NCBI GenBank assembly: GCA_030529655.1
Contig: JAUMWJ010000020.1
Span: 1 to 37,630, forward strand
Length of the DNA stretch: 37,630 bases
Origin: Eubacteriales bacterium
Lineage (GTDB): Bacteria; Bacillota; Clostridia; Oscillospirales; Oscillospiraceae
Direction: 5' to 3'
The translations under genes and the position numbers were made by a program. Below the pieces are notes generated by a model. The model was not told where the DNA came from and searched no databases. It saw only the letters and a program-made list of their open reading frames with translations. Below are positions 17,038 to 24,488 of this stretch, piece by piece (the stretch's first letter is position 1; every line of letters begins with the position of its first letter).

Positions 17038-17889
17038 ATGATAGAAATTTCGGCAAGCATGGTGAAGAAATGGCTTCCTGCTCGCGATCCGTGGGGCCAC
17101 AAGGGGACGTTCGGCAAGGTGTATTGCCTTTGCGGCAGCGTGGGATTTACCGGTGCGCCTGTTTTTGCCAGCCGTGCCGCAGTGCGAACCGGTTCGGGAC
17201 TGGTGTACATAGGTGTGCCGTCAGCTATCTGGCAGGTGATTGCCGCCAAATCGGATGAGGCGATGCCTTTTCCGCTGCCGGACAGGAACGGCAAGCTGTC
17301 GCTGGCAGCAGAAAGCGACATCCGAGAGCGGATAGCGACCTGCGATGCCCTGCTTATTGGCTGCGGTGTGGGTCGAAGCGATGACAGCGATAAACTGGTG
17401 CGCCGCTTATTAGACTCTGAAAAACCACTGATTTTGGATGCAGACGGCATAAATGCGCTGAGTGGGCATATAAATGAACTGTCTGTCCGCCATAATGCTA
17501 TCACGATATTGACACCCCATGAGGGAGAGTTTGTCCGCTTGGGTGGTGACCTTTCTCTGGGTCGAGAACAAGCGGCAAGGGATTTTGCTTTACAGCATGG
17601 CGTATATATTGTGCTGAAGGGACATCACACCATTGTAGCGGCACCGGACGGACGCATGGCTGTCAATACTACCGGTAATTCCGGTATGGCAAAGGGCGGC
17701 AGCGGCGATGTGCTGTCGGGTATGATTCTGTCACTGCTGGGACAGGGAATGTCACCGTTTGAGGCCTGCTGCGCTGCGGTATGGCTGCATGGTCGGGCCG
17801 GTGATCTGGCGGCAGAGGATAAGGGAGAGCGCGGCATGACGCCATGCGATTTGCTGGGACAGATCCCCTATGCAATGAAAAAGCTATAA
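17038..17889 (+). CDS. nnrD: ADP-dependent NAD(P)H-hydrate dehydratase
   Basis: This 283-residue protein has the ribokinase-like fold of YjeF C-terminal domains. Motifs are GHKGTFGKVYCLCGS, ILDADGINALSGH, TPHEGEFVRL and NSGMAKGGSGDVLSG, the last with the catalytic aspartate. It repairs damaged NADHX and NADPHX. The N-terminal epimerase domain (NnrE) is not fused and not in the window. The ribosome site is weak (AGGCGG). A lipoprotein and a MazF-type gene follow, an order reminiscent of B. subtilis ydcC-alr-ndoAI-ndoA surroundings. Confidence 0.92.
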   Translation: MIEISASMVKKWLPARDPWGHKGTFGKVYCLCGSVGFTGAPVFASRAAVRTGSGLVYIGVPSAIWQVIAAKSDEAMPFPLPDRNGKLSLAAESDIRERIATCDALLIGCGVGRSDDSDKLVRRLLDSEKPLILDADGINALSGHINELSVRHNAITILTPHEGEFVRLGGDLSLGREQAARDFALQHGVYIVLKGHHTIVAAPDGRMAVNTTGNSGMAKGGSGDVLSGMILSLLGQGMSPFEACCAAVWLHGRAGDLAAEDKGERGMTPCDLLGQIPYAMKKL

Positions 17890-17943
17890 ATATCATAAGG
17901 GATACGGAAGACCTTCCGAAACTGATGATACGGAGGGATTACC

Positions 17944-18507
17944 GTGAAGAAAACAGGACTGATCGGCATGGTTTTTTTGCTGCTGCTATGCGGATGCGGG
18001 AAAGATACGCGAATGGAAGATTTACAGCAGCAGTACCGAACGATTTCCACCGCGCAGTTAAGTGCGGAAGTGGTATGCCACTTGGCATCGGAAAACCGCT
18101 CCTTTACTGTGGAGTGCAGTTATGACAAAGAGAAAGGGGCCACTACCAGCATAACAGCGCCGGAAGAAGTGAAGGGCATCTCAGCAACGGTATCTGATGA
18201 CCAACTGACCGTTATCTATGACGGAGCCATTCTTTCAGCAGGCGAATTGACAGATATTTGCCCTGCCGACTGCCTGCCTTACTTACTGAAAGCGGTTTCT
18301 GACGGATATGTGGCAGAATGGGGATCGGAAACGCTGGAGGACAGGGAATGCTTGCGTGTTGCTTTCGATACCACTGCCAAAAGCGGCGAGAAATTGCTTT
18401 GTACGGTGTGGTTTAATGAAGAAAATTTACAGCCTGCTTATGCGGAATTTACGCAGAACGATCATGTGATATTGACAGCGCGTATTCTTTTGTTTCAATG
18501 TGAGTGA
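17944..18507 (+). CDS. Lipoprotein, YdcC/LolA-like by context
   Basis: The 187-residue product has a signal peptide with KK, a hydrophobic stretch GLIGMVFLLLL and the lipobox LCGC with the lipidated cysteine at residue 18. The mature part has alternating strand segments (LSAEVVCHLASENRSFTVECSYD, ISATVSDDQLTVIYDGAIL), like the beta-sheet lipoprotein-carrier fold. A role as membrane-anchored sensor or carrier is inference only. B. subtilis YdcC, a similar lipoprotein, also lies upstream of the ndoA toxin gene. The start is GTG at 17944 with GGAGGG six bases upstream. Confidence 0.78.
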   Translation: MKKTGLIGMVFLLLLCGCGKDTRMEDLQQQYRTISTAQLSAEVVCHLASENRSFTVECSYDKEKGATTSITAPEEVKGISATVSDDQLTVIYDGAILSAGELTDICPADCLPYLLKAVSDGYVAEWGSETLEDRECLRVAFDTTAKSGEKLLCTVWFNEENLQPAYAEFTQNDHVILTARILLFQCE

Positions 18508-18657
18508 CGCTTTTGTGCTGTAGGCGTATACTGATAAGGGGTGGATGAAAACAGGGAGAATTTTTCCTGTTGGAAAGTATAAATTTCACGGCTGCGTGGG
18601 AGAATACAAGTGACCTGATGAGAGTCGGGTACTTCTTCCGCTCGGAGTGTGAACATT
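18508..18657 (+). other. Lipoprotein-endoA spacer with two tiny ORFs and a hairpin
   Basis: No antitoxin gene is present in this 150-base gap. A hairpin (AACAGG with CCTGTT) lies at 18549-18571. Two tiny ORFs are readable. One is 18545-18613 (22 codons, MKTGRIFPVGKYKFHGCVGEYK, AAGGGG nearby). The other is 18618-18698 (26 codons) with a cysteine-rich CEHCGYNCK that overlaps the toxin start. Neither is convincing as a gene. Confidence 0.3.
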
Positions 18658-19023
18658 GTGGATACAACTGTAAAACGCGGCGAAATATACTATGCTGATC
18701 TCAGTCCGGTGGTAGGCAGCGAGCAAGGCGGTGTGCGACCGGTTTTGATCGTACAGAACGATACCGGCAATCGACACAGCCCCACGGTGATCGCAGCGGC
18801 GATCACTTCGCAGTTGGGAAAGGCGAAACTGCCCACACATATTGAGTTGGCAGCGCAAAGCTACGGCTTACCCAAGGAATCCGTGGTCTTGTTGGAACAG
18901 ATCCGCACGCTGGACAAACGACGACTGCGTGAGAGAATGGGGCGTGTGGACAGCGAAGTGATGGAAAAAGTAGACGCTGCCATAGCGGTGAGCTTCGGCC
19001 TGCCGCAGAGTCGACTGATATAG
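18658..19023 (+). CDS. ndoA: EndoA/MazF-family endoribonuclease toxin
   Basis: This 121-residue protein has the MazF/PemK signature [20 protein letters not shown] with RPVLIVQND, followed by [18 protein letters not shown] and [13 protein letters not shown]. It is close to B. subtilis EndoA over the whole length. The family cleaves single-stranded mRNA at short sequences. The GTG at 18658 is favoured because GGAG lies 10 bases upstream, though GTG at 18649 is possible. The antitoxin (EndoAI/ribbon-helix-helix) that usually precedes it is absent. A terminator follows at 19075. Confidence 0.92.
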   Translation: MDTTVKRGEIYYADLSPVVGSEQGGVRPVLIVQNDTGNRHSPTVIAAAITSQLGKAKLPTHIELAAQSYGLPKESVVLLEQIRTLDKRRLRERMGRVDSEVMEKVDAAIAVSFGLPQSRLI

Positions 19024-19074
19024 CCGCTTCGTCGAAGGGCTACATACCTTTCGGCGCAGCATGGATAGCATAAT

Positions 19075-19113
19075 AAAAATTGCCTGTGCATATGGATGCA
19101 CAGGCAATTTTTT
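19075..19113 (+). terminator. Intrinsic terminator after endoA
   Basis: Perfect 10-bp arms (19081-19090 with 19097-19106), extended by AATT pairs, have a 6-base loop and the run AATTTTTTG. The ribosome site of the next gene lies only a few bases further on. Confidence 0.85.
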
Positions 19114-19130
19114 GTTAGGAGGCGCTGCCT

Positions 19131-19610
19131 TTGGAATATCCGATTTATTGGAACGGAAAGCAGAGCGGCTTATTGCGTGTAAGCCATATCGGAGAAGATA
19201 CCTGTTACGAATTATCAGGAAATCAGAGCGGTTTATATCGCGCATGGGTGGAAGGAGAACAGGGAGAATTATTACTTGGCATCATGGAAAACGGGCGGTT
19301 AAAACGACGATTCTCGCCGCATATGACGCAATCCGTTGGCAGAACCGTTTGTGCGCGACTGGAATGCTTATCGCAGACATCCCAGCAATGGCGCGGTATC
19401 AGATCAGGAGAATTTTCCAAGTGGCAATTACCAAGCACAGCACGCTGCCGAAAAAACGGTGCGTATTATGAATTGGCTCTGCCCTATGAAGAAAATGGTT
19501 GTTTTCCGCTTTTGCCTCTGTTTTGCTTTGCAAAAATATACCAAAAGGAGGGGAAGCAGTGGGCTGTATTCGTTTTTAATGAGGCATGGGAGCCAATTAT
19601 GGTAGAATAA
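19131..19610 (+). CDS. Conserved-looking protein of unknown function
   Basis: This 159-residue soluble protein starts at TTG 19131, with AGGAGG eight bases upstream. I do not recognise a named family. The N-terminal part has short beta repeats, such as WNGKQSGLLRVSHIGEDTCY and GLYRAWVEGEQGELLLGIM. These resemble unnamed clostridial proteins with a GLYRLxxxGxxxxxLLGVM-like pattern. It has no signal peptide or membrane segment. Transcription must pass the strong terminator that ends endoA, or use an unseen promoter, so expression may be low. Confidence 0.7.
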   Translation: MEYPIYWNGKQSGLLRVSHIGEDTCYELSGNQSGLYRAWVEGEQGELLLGIMENGRLKRRFSPHMTQSVGRTVCARLECLSQTSQQWRGIRSGEFSKWQLPSTARCRKNGAYYELALPYEENGCFPLLPLFCFAKIYQKEGKQWAVFVFNEAWEPIMVE

Positions 19611-19651
19611 TGAAAAAAATTGAAATGGGACTACCATATCTTGTAGAACTG

Positions 19652-19660
19652 TGATATAAT
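19652..19660 (+). promoter_or_regulatory. Extended -10 promoter of nrdR
   Basis: TGA-TATAAT at 19652-19660, an extended -10 element 49 bases upstream of nrdR. A second TATAAT-like run near 19677-19683 (GTATAATAC) could also serve, or be part of an operator. Confidence 0.6.
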
Positions 19661-19708
19661 GCAAACAATACTGGCGTATAATACGCTGAAAAAACGGAGG
19701 GTACAGAG

Positions 19709-20164
19709 ATGAGATGTCCCTATTGCGGTTACAAAGAGAGTAAAGTGGTTGATTCCCGTCCGGCGGACGAGGGCAGCAGTATTCGTCGTCGGCGTGAATG
19801 TCTGTCCTGCGAAAAACGCTTTACCACTTATGAAACGGTAGAGAGTCTGCCGATGGTTGTCATCAAAAAAGATGGTAGCCGTCAGAGCTTTGACCGTAAT
19901 AAAGTGCTGCGCGGTATCCAGCGTTCCTGTGAGAAACGCCCGGTGCCTGTTGCGGATATGGAGCGCATGGCGCAGGAAATTGAGCAGGAGATCCAGAATT
20001 CTCTGGAGCGCGAGGTGGGCACGGAGATCATCGGCGAAAAGGTCATGGAAAAGCTGAAAGATGCTGACGAGGTTGCCTATGTGCGTTTCGCGTCTGTCTA
20101 TCGTCAGTTTAAGGACATCAACACCTTTATGAGTGAGCTGAATAAGCTGTTGAGCGAGAAGTAA
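19709..20164 (+). CDS. nrdR: Transcriptional repressor NrdR
   Basis: This 151-residue NrdR has its zinc ribbon (cysteines 3, 6, 31, 34) with the RRRREC segment, followed by an ATP-cone domain ([20 protein letters not shown]). It represses ribonucleotide reductase genes in response to dATP/ATP. No nrd gene is in the window. CGGAGG lies before the ATG. Its stop TAA directly abuts the stop of the convergent DUF4363 gene, with no visible terminator between. Confidence 0.97.
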   Translation: MRCPYCGYKESKVVDSRPADEGSSIRRRRECLSCEKRFTTYETVESLPMVVIKKDGSRQSFDRNKVLRGIQRSCEKRPVPVADMERMAQEIEQEIQNSLEREVGTEIIGEKVMEKLKDADEVAYVRFASVYRQFKDINTFMSELNKLLSEK

Positions 20165-20545
20165 TTACATAATATTTTTAATGCTGACGCGCTCCATCTC
20201 ATCAAGCAAATTGAACTGCGAGCGAAGATCGGCCAGCGTAGCACGGAACTCTACATCGTCTTGCTCCTGACATAGTACGCGACAACGCTGCAATAAGCAT
20301 TCAGCCATGTCAATTTCCTCGTGTTCAATGACAATATGAAACCATGTTTGGCAGGAATCCCATCCTTGATAAAGTGTCTCCAACTCATCAGCGGCTTCGG
20401 ACCATTGCTCTGTATCGGCATTTTGATCGATCCTGTCGATTTGCAATGTCCAATCGTGGCATCGTCTGGATACGGCGTTGCTGTTGAAAAGGCAAAATAC
20501 CAGCAACAGCAGTAATATAAAGCAGGGAATGCGAAAGACTTTCAT
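20165..20545 (-). CDS. DUF4363 family protein, membrane-anchored
   Basis: This 126-residue protein starts MKVFRIPCFILLLLLVFCLF, a single N-terminal hydrophobic segment that is probably a membrane anchor or uncleaved signal. A helical region with WSEAADELETLYQGWDS and HIVIEHEEIDMAECLLQRC follows, as in the DUF4363 family. The function is unknown. DUF4363 genes commonly lie next to DUF421 genes in Clostridia, as here. The ATG at 20545 overlaps the DUF421 stop in an ATGA junction, and AAAGGAG lies upstream. Confidence 0.82.
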   Translation of the reverse strand: MKVFRIPCFILLLLLVFCLFNSNAVSRRCHDWTLQIDRIDQNADTEQWSEAADELETLYQGWDSCQTWFHIVIEHEEIDMAECLLQRCRVLCQEQDDVEFRATLADLRSQFNLLDEMERVSIKNIM

Positions 20546-21225
20546 TCTTCGTTCTCCTTTGGAAGACATATGACCTTGCCGGATGAATCAACGGAAAGCA
20601 GAAATACTTCGTGAGTGTCGCGGATGTTTTGTTTTTGTAACTGCTGCTGTAGCCATTTTTCGTCCAGTCCCCGTTGCTTGAGATTGCTGCGCATTAAGCG
20701 GCCGTCGTTGATAATGATGGTAGGCAGGAAGACATCATCTTCCACCTGACGCTCTAATTGCCGTGCTGTGATGGGCTGACAGTCAGAACGCAGAAGTACC
20801 GATAGCTGACCGCTGGTTTCCAATATGGCATATTTCACATCGTCTATATTGCTGATACTCTGACCACGCAATTCCTCCAGCAGCTCATCCAGCGTCAATC
20901 GGTTGTGCCGCATGACATTTTGCAGCAATTTTCCGTCACGGATGATGATGGCGGGCTCGCCGCAAACCAGCGAACGAAAACGCACGCTGCGTAAGCTGAA
21001 ATAACTGAATAGCGTGGATAAGGATAGAAGCGTTAAGATCGGCACTACGCCGTTTAGAAGCGGGATGCCGAAGTCTTGCATGGGGACGGAGGCCAGATCG
21101 GACAGAAGCAAGGTCAGCACCAACTCGATTGGCTCCAATTCGCCGATTTGCCGTTTGCCGGTCAAACGCAAACCAACGATCAAGATGAGATAAAGTATAA
21201 TTGTGCGAATCAACGCAGTTACCAT
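20542..21225 (-). CDS. DUF421 (YetF/YdfR-like) membrane protein
   Basis: This 227-residue protein has three N-terminal hydrophobic segments (RTIILYLILIVGLRLTGKR, PIELVLTLLLSDLASVP, GVVPILTLLSLSTLFSYFSL) and a cytoplasmic domain with GEPAIIIRDGKLLQ and LDELLEELRGQSISN, the DUF421 pattern. B. subtilis YetF/YdfR are of this class. The molecular function is uncertain. GGAGG lies 7 bases before the ATG. It is co-transcribed with DUF4363, and divergent from glmS. Confidence 0.88.
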   Translation of the reverse strand: MVTALIRTIILYLILIVGLRLTGKRQIGELEPIELVLTLLLSDLASVPMQDFGIPLLNGVVPILTLLSLSTLFSYFSLRSVRFRSLVCGEPAIIIRDGKLLQNVMRHNRLTLDELLEELRGQSISNIDDVKYAILETSGQLSVLLRSDCQPITARQLERQVEDDVFLPTIIINDGRLMRSNLKQRGLDEKWLQQQLQKQNIRDTHEVFLLSVDSSGKVICLPKENEE

Positions 21226-21344
21226 GTCGCATGCCTCCTTTGAGGCAAGTATTTCCCGTTTTGGGGAAATTTATCATGTGTTGAATGCTTTTGCATTAAC
21301 AATAGAAATCGCAGAAACAGGAAAGGAGGATTATGGGATCACCC

Positions 21345-21500
21345 CAACACAAGCGCCATGCGCCTATCTAAAAAATAGGATAACGAGGAGGAGAGAGAAT
21401 CGAACATTCGGCGGATGCTCTCCCGTGTGGTCCGGACGCGATACGCAGCCAATAAATATGCAGGTAACTGCAAAACAAAGGGGCTGTGACCGGAGATAAA
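21345..21500 (+). ncRNA. glmS self-cleaving ribozyme (GlcN6P-responsive)
   Basis: The region carries the glmS ribozyme core. AAGCGCC marks the cleavage site (before G at 21353). ACGAGGAGGAGAG and the CGGCGGATGCTCTCCCG stretch fit the P2/P2.1/P3 core, and GGGGCTGTGACCGGAG follows. Glucosamine-6-phosphate acts as coenzyme for self-cleavage, after which the mRNA is degraded. It lies immediately upstream of glmS, as expected. A 7-bp inverted repeat (21251-21270) and a weak promoter (TTGAAT, 16 bases, TAGAAA, 21281-21308) precede it. Confidence 0.93.
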
Positions 21501-21559
21501 AAGGCAAATGATCTGCGTGTTTGTCCTTTTGATCGAAATCATCAGGAGGAAATATCAAT

Positions 21560-23395
21560 ATGTGTGGAATCGTAGGATTTGTAGGTAAGGAACAGGCGGC
21601 ACCCATCTTGTTAGATGGTCTGCGTCGCTTGGAATATCGCGGTTATGACTCAGCCGGCATCGCCGTATGCGGCGAGGACGGTCTGCGTGTGAAAAAGGCA
21701 CGGGGCAGACTGCAGGTACTGAGTGATCTGACCCATGCAGGTGCAGATCTGCCCGGTGTGCTGGGTATTGGGCATACCCGTTGGGCTACCCACGGTGAGC
21801 CCAACGATGTCAATGCCCATCCCCATGTGAGCCAGAGTGGCAAGATTGCCGTGGTACATAACGGTATCATTGAAAACTATGCCGAATTGAAGGCGCAACT
21901 GATAGAAAAGGGATATACCTTCCAATCCGAAACGGATACGGAAGTGGTGGCACAACTGTTGGACTATTATTATACTGACTGTAATGACTTCTTTGAAGCC
22001 ATGACCCGTGTGCTGAATGCGGTAGAAGGTGCTTATGCGCTGGGTATCGTGTGTGCTGATTATCCCGACCGTATGATTGCTGCCCGTAAGGACGCACCGC
22101 TGCTGTTGGGCTATAGTGAAAACGGCAATTTCATCGCATCCGATGTGACGGCGCTGATTCGCCATACCCGTGATATCGCCTACATGGACGATGGCGAAAT
22201 GGCGATATTGAGCGTAAACGGTATTCGTGTGTATGACCGTCAGATGCGCCCGGTGGAAAAAGAGCATCATCATATCGATTGGGATGTTGATGCCGCCGAA
22301 AAGGGCGGCTACGACCACTTCATGCTCAAGGAGATCATGGAGCAGCCCGAGGCGATTCGTAAGGCCACTGCCGCCCGTATTCAGGAAGGCCGTGTGGTGT
22401 TGAGTGACCTGAATATGACGGAGGATGAGATCCGCAATATCGGCAAGATCTATATCATTGCCTGTGGCTCATCCTACCATGTAGGCATGGTGGGCAAGTA
22501 TAATTTGGAGCGTATGCTGCGCCGCACGGTGGAAGTGTGTCTGGCATCCGAGTTCCGTTACAGTGATCCCATTGTGGGGGAGGGCGATCTGGTCATCGTC
22601 ATCAGTCAGTCCGGCGAAACGCTGGATACTATGGCGGCTCTGCGCGAGGCAAAGAAGCGCGGCGCACGGATTCTGTCCATCGTCAATGTGGTGGGATCGT
22701 CTATTGCCCGTGAATCAGACGATGTGCTGTATACATGGGCAGGTCCCGAAATCGCTGTTGCTACCACCAAGGCATACAGCACGCAGATGGCGGTGCTGAA
22801 CCTGCTGGGGCTGTATTTTGGCGATATTATGGGTACTGTCAGCCACGAAACCTATACGGCGATGGTGCGTGATATGCTTCGCCTGCCGGAGTTGATGGAA
22901 GAAACGCTGAAGGGCGCAGAATCCATTCATGAGCTGGCCAAGGAATGTGCCGATAAGGAAGATGTGTTCTTTATCGGCCGTAATCTGGATTATGCGCTGT
23001 CTTTGGAAGGCAGCTTGAAGCTGAAGGAAATCAGCTATATCCACTCTGAGGCATATGCTTCCGGCGAACTGAAGCACGGCACGATCTCTCTGATCGTGGA
23101 CGACACGCTGGTGATCGCGCTCGGTACCTATGAGCCGCTGTTTGACAAGGCCATGAGCAACGTGGTGGAAGTGCAGGCCCGTGGAGCTAAGGTGCTGGCT
23201 CTGACCACCGAGAAGCATCTTGCTGACCTTAAGCAGCGTGTGCCGATGGTGCTGAGCGTGCCGGAAGTGCATCAGATGCTGCTGCCGCAGTTGGGGGTGC
23301 TGCCGCTGCAGCTATTGGCTTACTACATTGCCCTGGAGCGCGGCTGCGACATTGATAAGCCCCGCAATCTGGCCAAGAGCGTAACAGTCGAATAA
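21560..23395 (+). CDS. glmS: Glutamine-fructose-6-phosphate aminotransferase (isomerizing)
   Basis: This 611-residue enzyme has N-terminal MCGIVGFVG (catalytic Cys2) and LRRLEYRGYDSAGIAV, followed by two SIS domains (CGSSYHVGMVGKYNLE, VISQSGETLDTMAALREAK), ending DKPRNLAKSVTVE. It makes glucosamine-6-phosphate for peptidoglycan. The upstream ribozyme explains feedback control by its product. AGGAGG precedes the ATG, and a terminator follows at 23424. Confidence 0.99.
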   Translation: MCGIVGFVGKEQAAPILLDGLRRLEYRGYDSAGIAVCGEDGLRVKKARGRLQVLSDLTHAGADLPGVLGIGHTRWATHGEPNDVNAHPHVSQSGKIAVVHNGIIENYAELKAQLIEKGYTFQSETDTEVVAQLLDYYYTDCNDFFEAMTRVLNAVEGAYALGIVCADYPDRMIAARKDAPLLLGYSENGNFIASDVTALIRHTRDIAYMDDGEMAILSVNGIRVYDRQMRPVEKEHHHIDWDVDAAEKGGYDHFMLKEIMEQPEAIRKATAARIQEGRVVLSDLNMTEDEIRNIGKIYIIACGSSYHVGMVGKYNLERMLRRTVEVCLASEFRYSDPIVGEGDLVIVISQSGETLDTMAALREAKKRGARILSIVNVVGSSIARESDDVLYTWAGPEIAVATTKAYSTQMAVLNLLGLYFGDIMGTVSHETYTAMVRDMLRLPELMEETLKGAESIHELAKECADKEDVFFIGRNLDYALSLEGSLKLKEISYIHSEAYASGELKHGTISLIVDDTLVIALGTYEPLFDKAMSNVVEVQARGAKVLALTTEKHLADLKQRVPMVLSVPEVHQMLLPQLGVLPLQLLAYYIALERGCDIDKPRNLAKSVTVE

Positions 23396-23423
23396 GGAAA
23401 CATTGTTTTGACACAATTTACAA

Positions 23424-23465
23424 CAAAGCGCTTTCGCTGATAGCTGAAAGCGCTTTGCTTTTTGT
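23424..23465 (+). terminator. Intrinsic terminator after glmS
   Basis: The 12-bp perfect stem 23424-23435 with 23446-23457 (CAAAGCGCTTTC arms), a 10-base loop and the run CTTTTTG. Confidence 0.88.
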
Positions 23466-23555
23466 TAATAATGGCATAAAAAATGCCTTTCTTTTTCTGA
23501 TACGATACGATATAATGATAAATTAGTATGAAATCATTTGAGAGGAGTACAAGCA

Positions 23556-24488
23556 ATGCACGGTGAGCTGGACCGACTGCTTCGACAGGTGAAGACCATG
23601 TCGATTGTCGGTATGTGTAAAAATGCAGGTAAGACGACGGTGTTGAATTGGATTTTGGCCAACAGTCGGCGTGACCGCATACTGGGTCTGACTTCTATTG
23701 GCCGCGATGGCGAGTCCACGGACGTTGTCACGGGAACGGAGAAACCCAGCATTTATGTGCCGGAAGGCACCATGCTGGCTACGGCCAAGGATATGCTTCG
23801 CCTTTGCGATATAACCAAGGAAATACTGATCACTACCGGCATTCCCACGCCGTTGGGTGAAGTCATTATTTTACGCGCCAAAAGTGACGGTTATGTGCAG
23901 TTGGCAGGACCGTCTATTACAGCGCAGCTTAAGGGCGTATCTCGGCAGTTCTTTGATTTAGGCGCCGATCAGTCGATTATTGACGGCGCGTTGGGACGCA
24001 AGAGCTTAGGTGCTCGTGCAGTAGCAGAGGGCGTGATTCTCTGCACCGGCGCCAGTTACCATATGAGCATGGAAAAGGTGATTGCAGATACCGCCAATAT
24101 CTATCGCATTATGAATATCCCTAAGGCGGATTCGCTGCCGGAGGAAATGACTGAGAGTTTGGAAAAGACGCTGAAAGAGCGCGGAGAGGCGTTGGTCGGC
24201 GGTGCGCTGACCGATACGATGGTGCTGCCGCTGCTGCGAAGCGGTGTGCTGCGCGGCGGACGGTTGGTGGTGAAGGATCCCAGCAAGGTGTTGCTGACAA
24301 CAGATACGTTGGACAAGCTGCAAATGCGTGATGTGAAGCTGGAAACCGCCGAAGCGGCGCGCACTTTGTGTGTCACCATCAACCCTGTTTCTGCTTACGG
24401 CTGGAAGTTTGACAAAGAGGAGTTCATGGCGAAAATGCGCGAAGCTGTAGATTGTCCTGTGATCAATGTAAAGGAGGAACTGGCATGA
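23556..24488 (+). CDS. kamB: Putative lysine 5,6-aminomutase reactivase subunit KamB (P-loop)
   Basis: This 310-residue protein has a Walker A motif GMCKNAGKT (residues 19-27) and a GLTSIGRDGEST segment, of the kind seen in P-loop ATPases of kam clusters. In Clostridium sticklandii-type clusters KamB and the MutS-like KamC are annotated as the reactivase of the B12-dependent 5,6-aminomutase, which is inactivated when its cobalamin is lost. The ATG at 23556 has GAGAGGAG nine bases upstream and is preferred over TTG at 23538. Its stop overlaps the kamC start in ATGA. A -10-like TATAAT (23511-23516) lies upstream, but no clear -35. It is not under the riboswitch, which lies further downstream. 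Confidence 0.85.
   Translation: MHGELDRLLRQVKTMSIVGMCKNAGKTTVLNWILANSRRDRILGLTSIGRDGESTDVVTGTEKPSIYVPEGTMLATAKDMLRLCDITKEILITTGIPTPLGEVIILRAKSDGYVQLAGPSITAQLKGVSRQFFDLGADQSIIDGALGRKSLGARAVAEGVILCTGASYHMSMEKVIADTANIYRIMNIPKADSLPEEMTESLEKTLKERGEALVGGALTDTMVLPLLRSGVLRGGRLVVKDPSKVLLTTDTLDKLQMRDVKLETAEAARTLCVTINPVSAYGWKFDKEEFMAKMREAVDCPVINVKEELA

Noticed and set aside
18611-18665. CTGATGAG core suggesting a hammerhead ribozyme before endoA
   Set aside because: The second core strand (GAAA after stem II) is missing and the closing stems do not form, so the motif is accidental.
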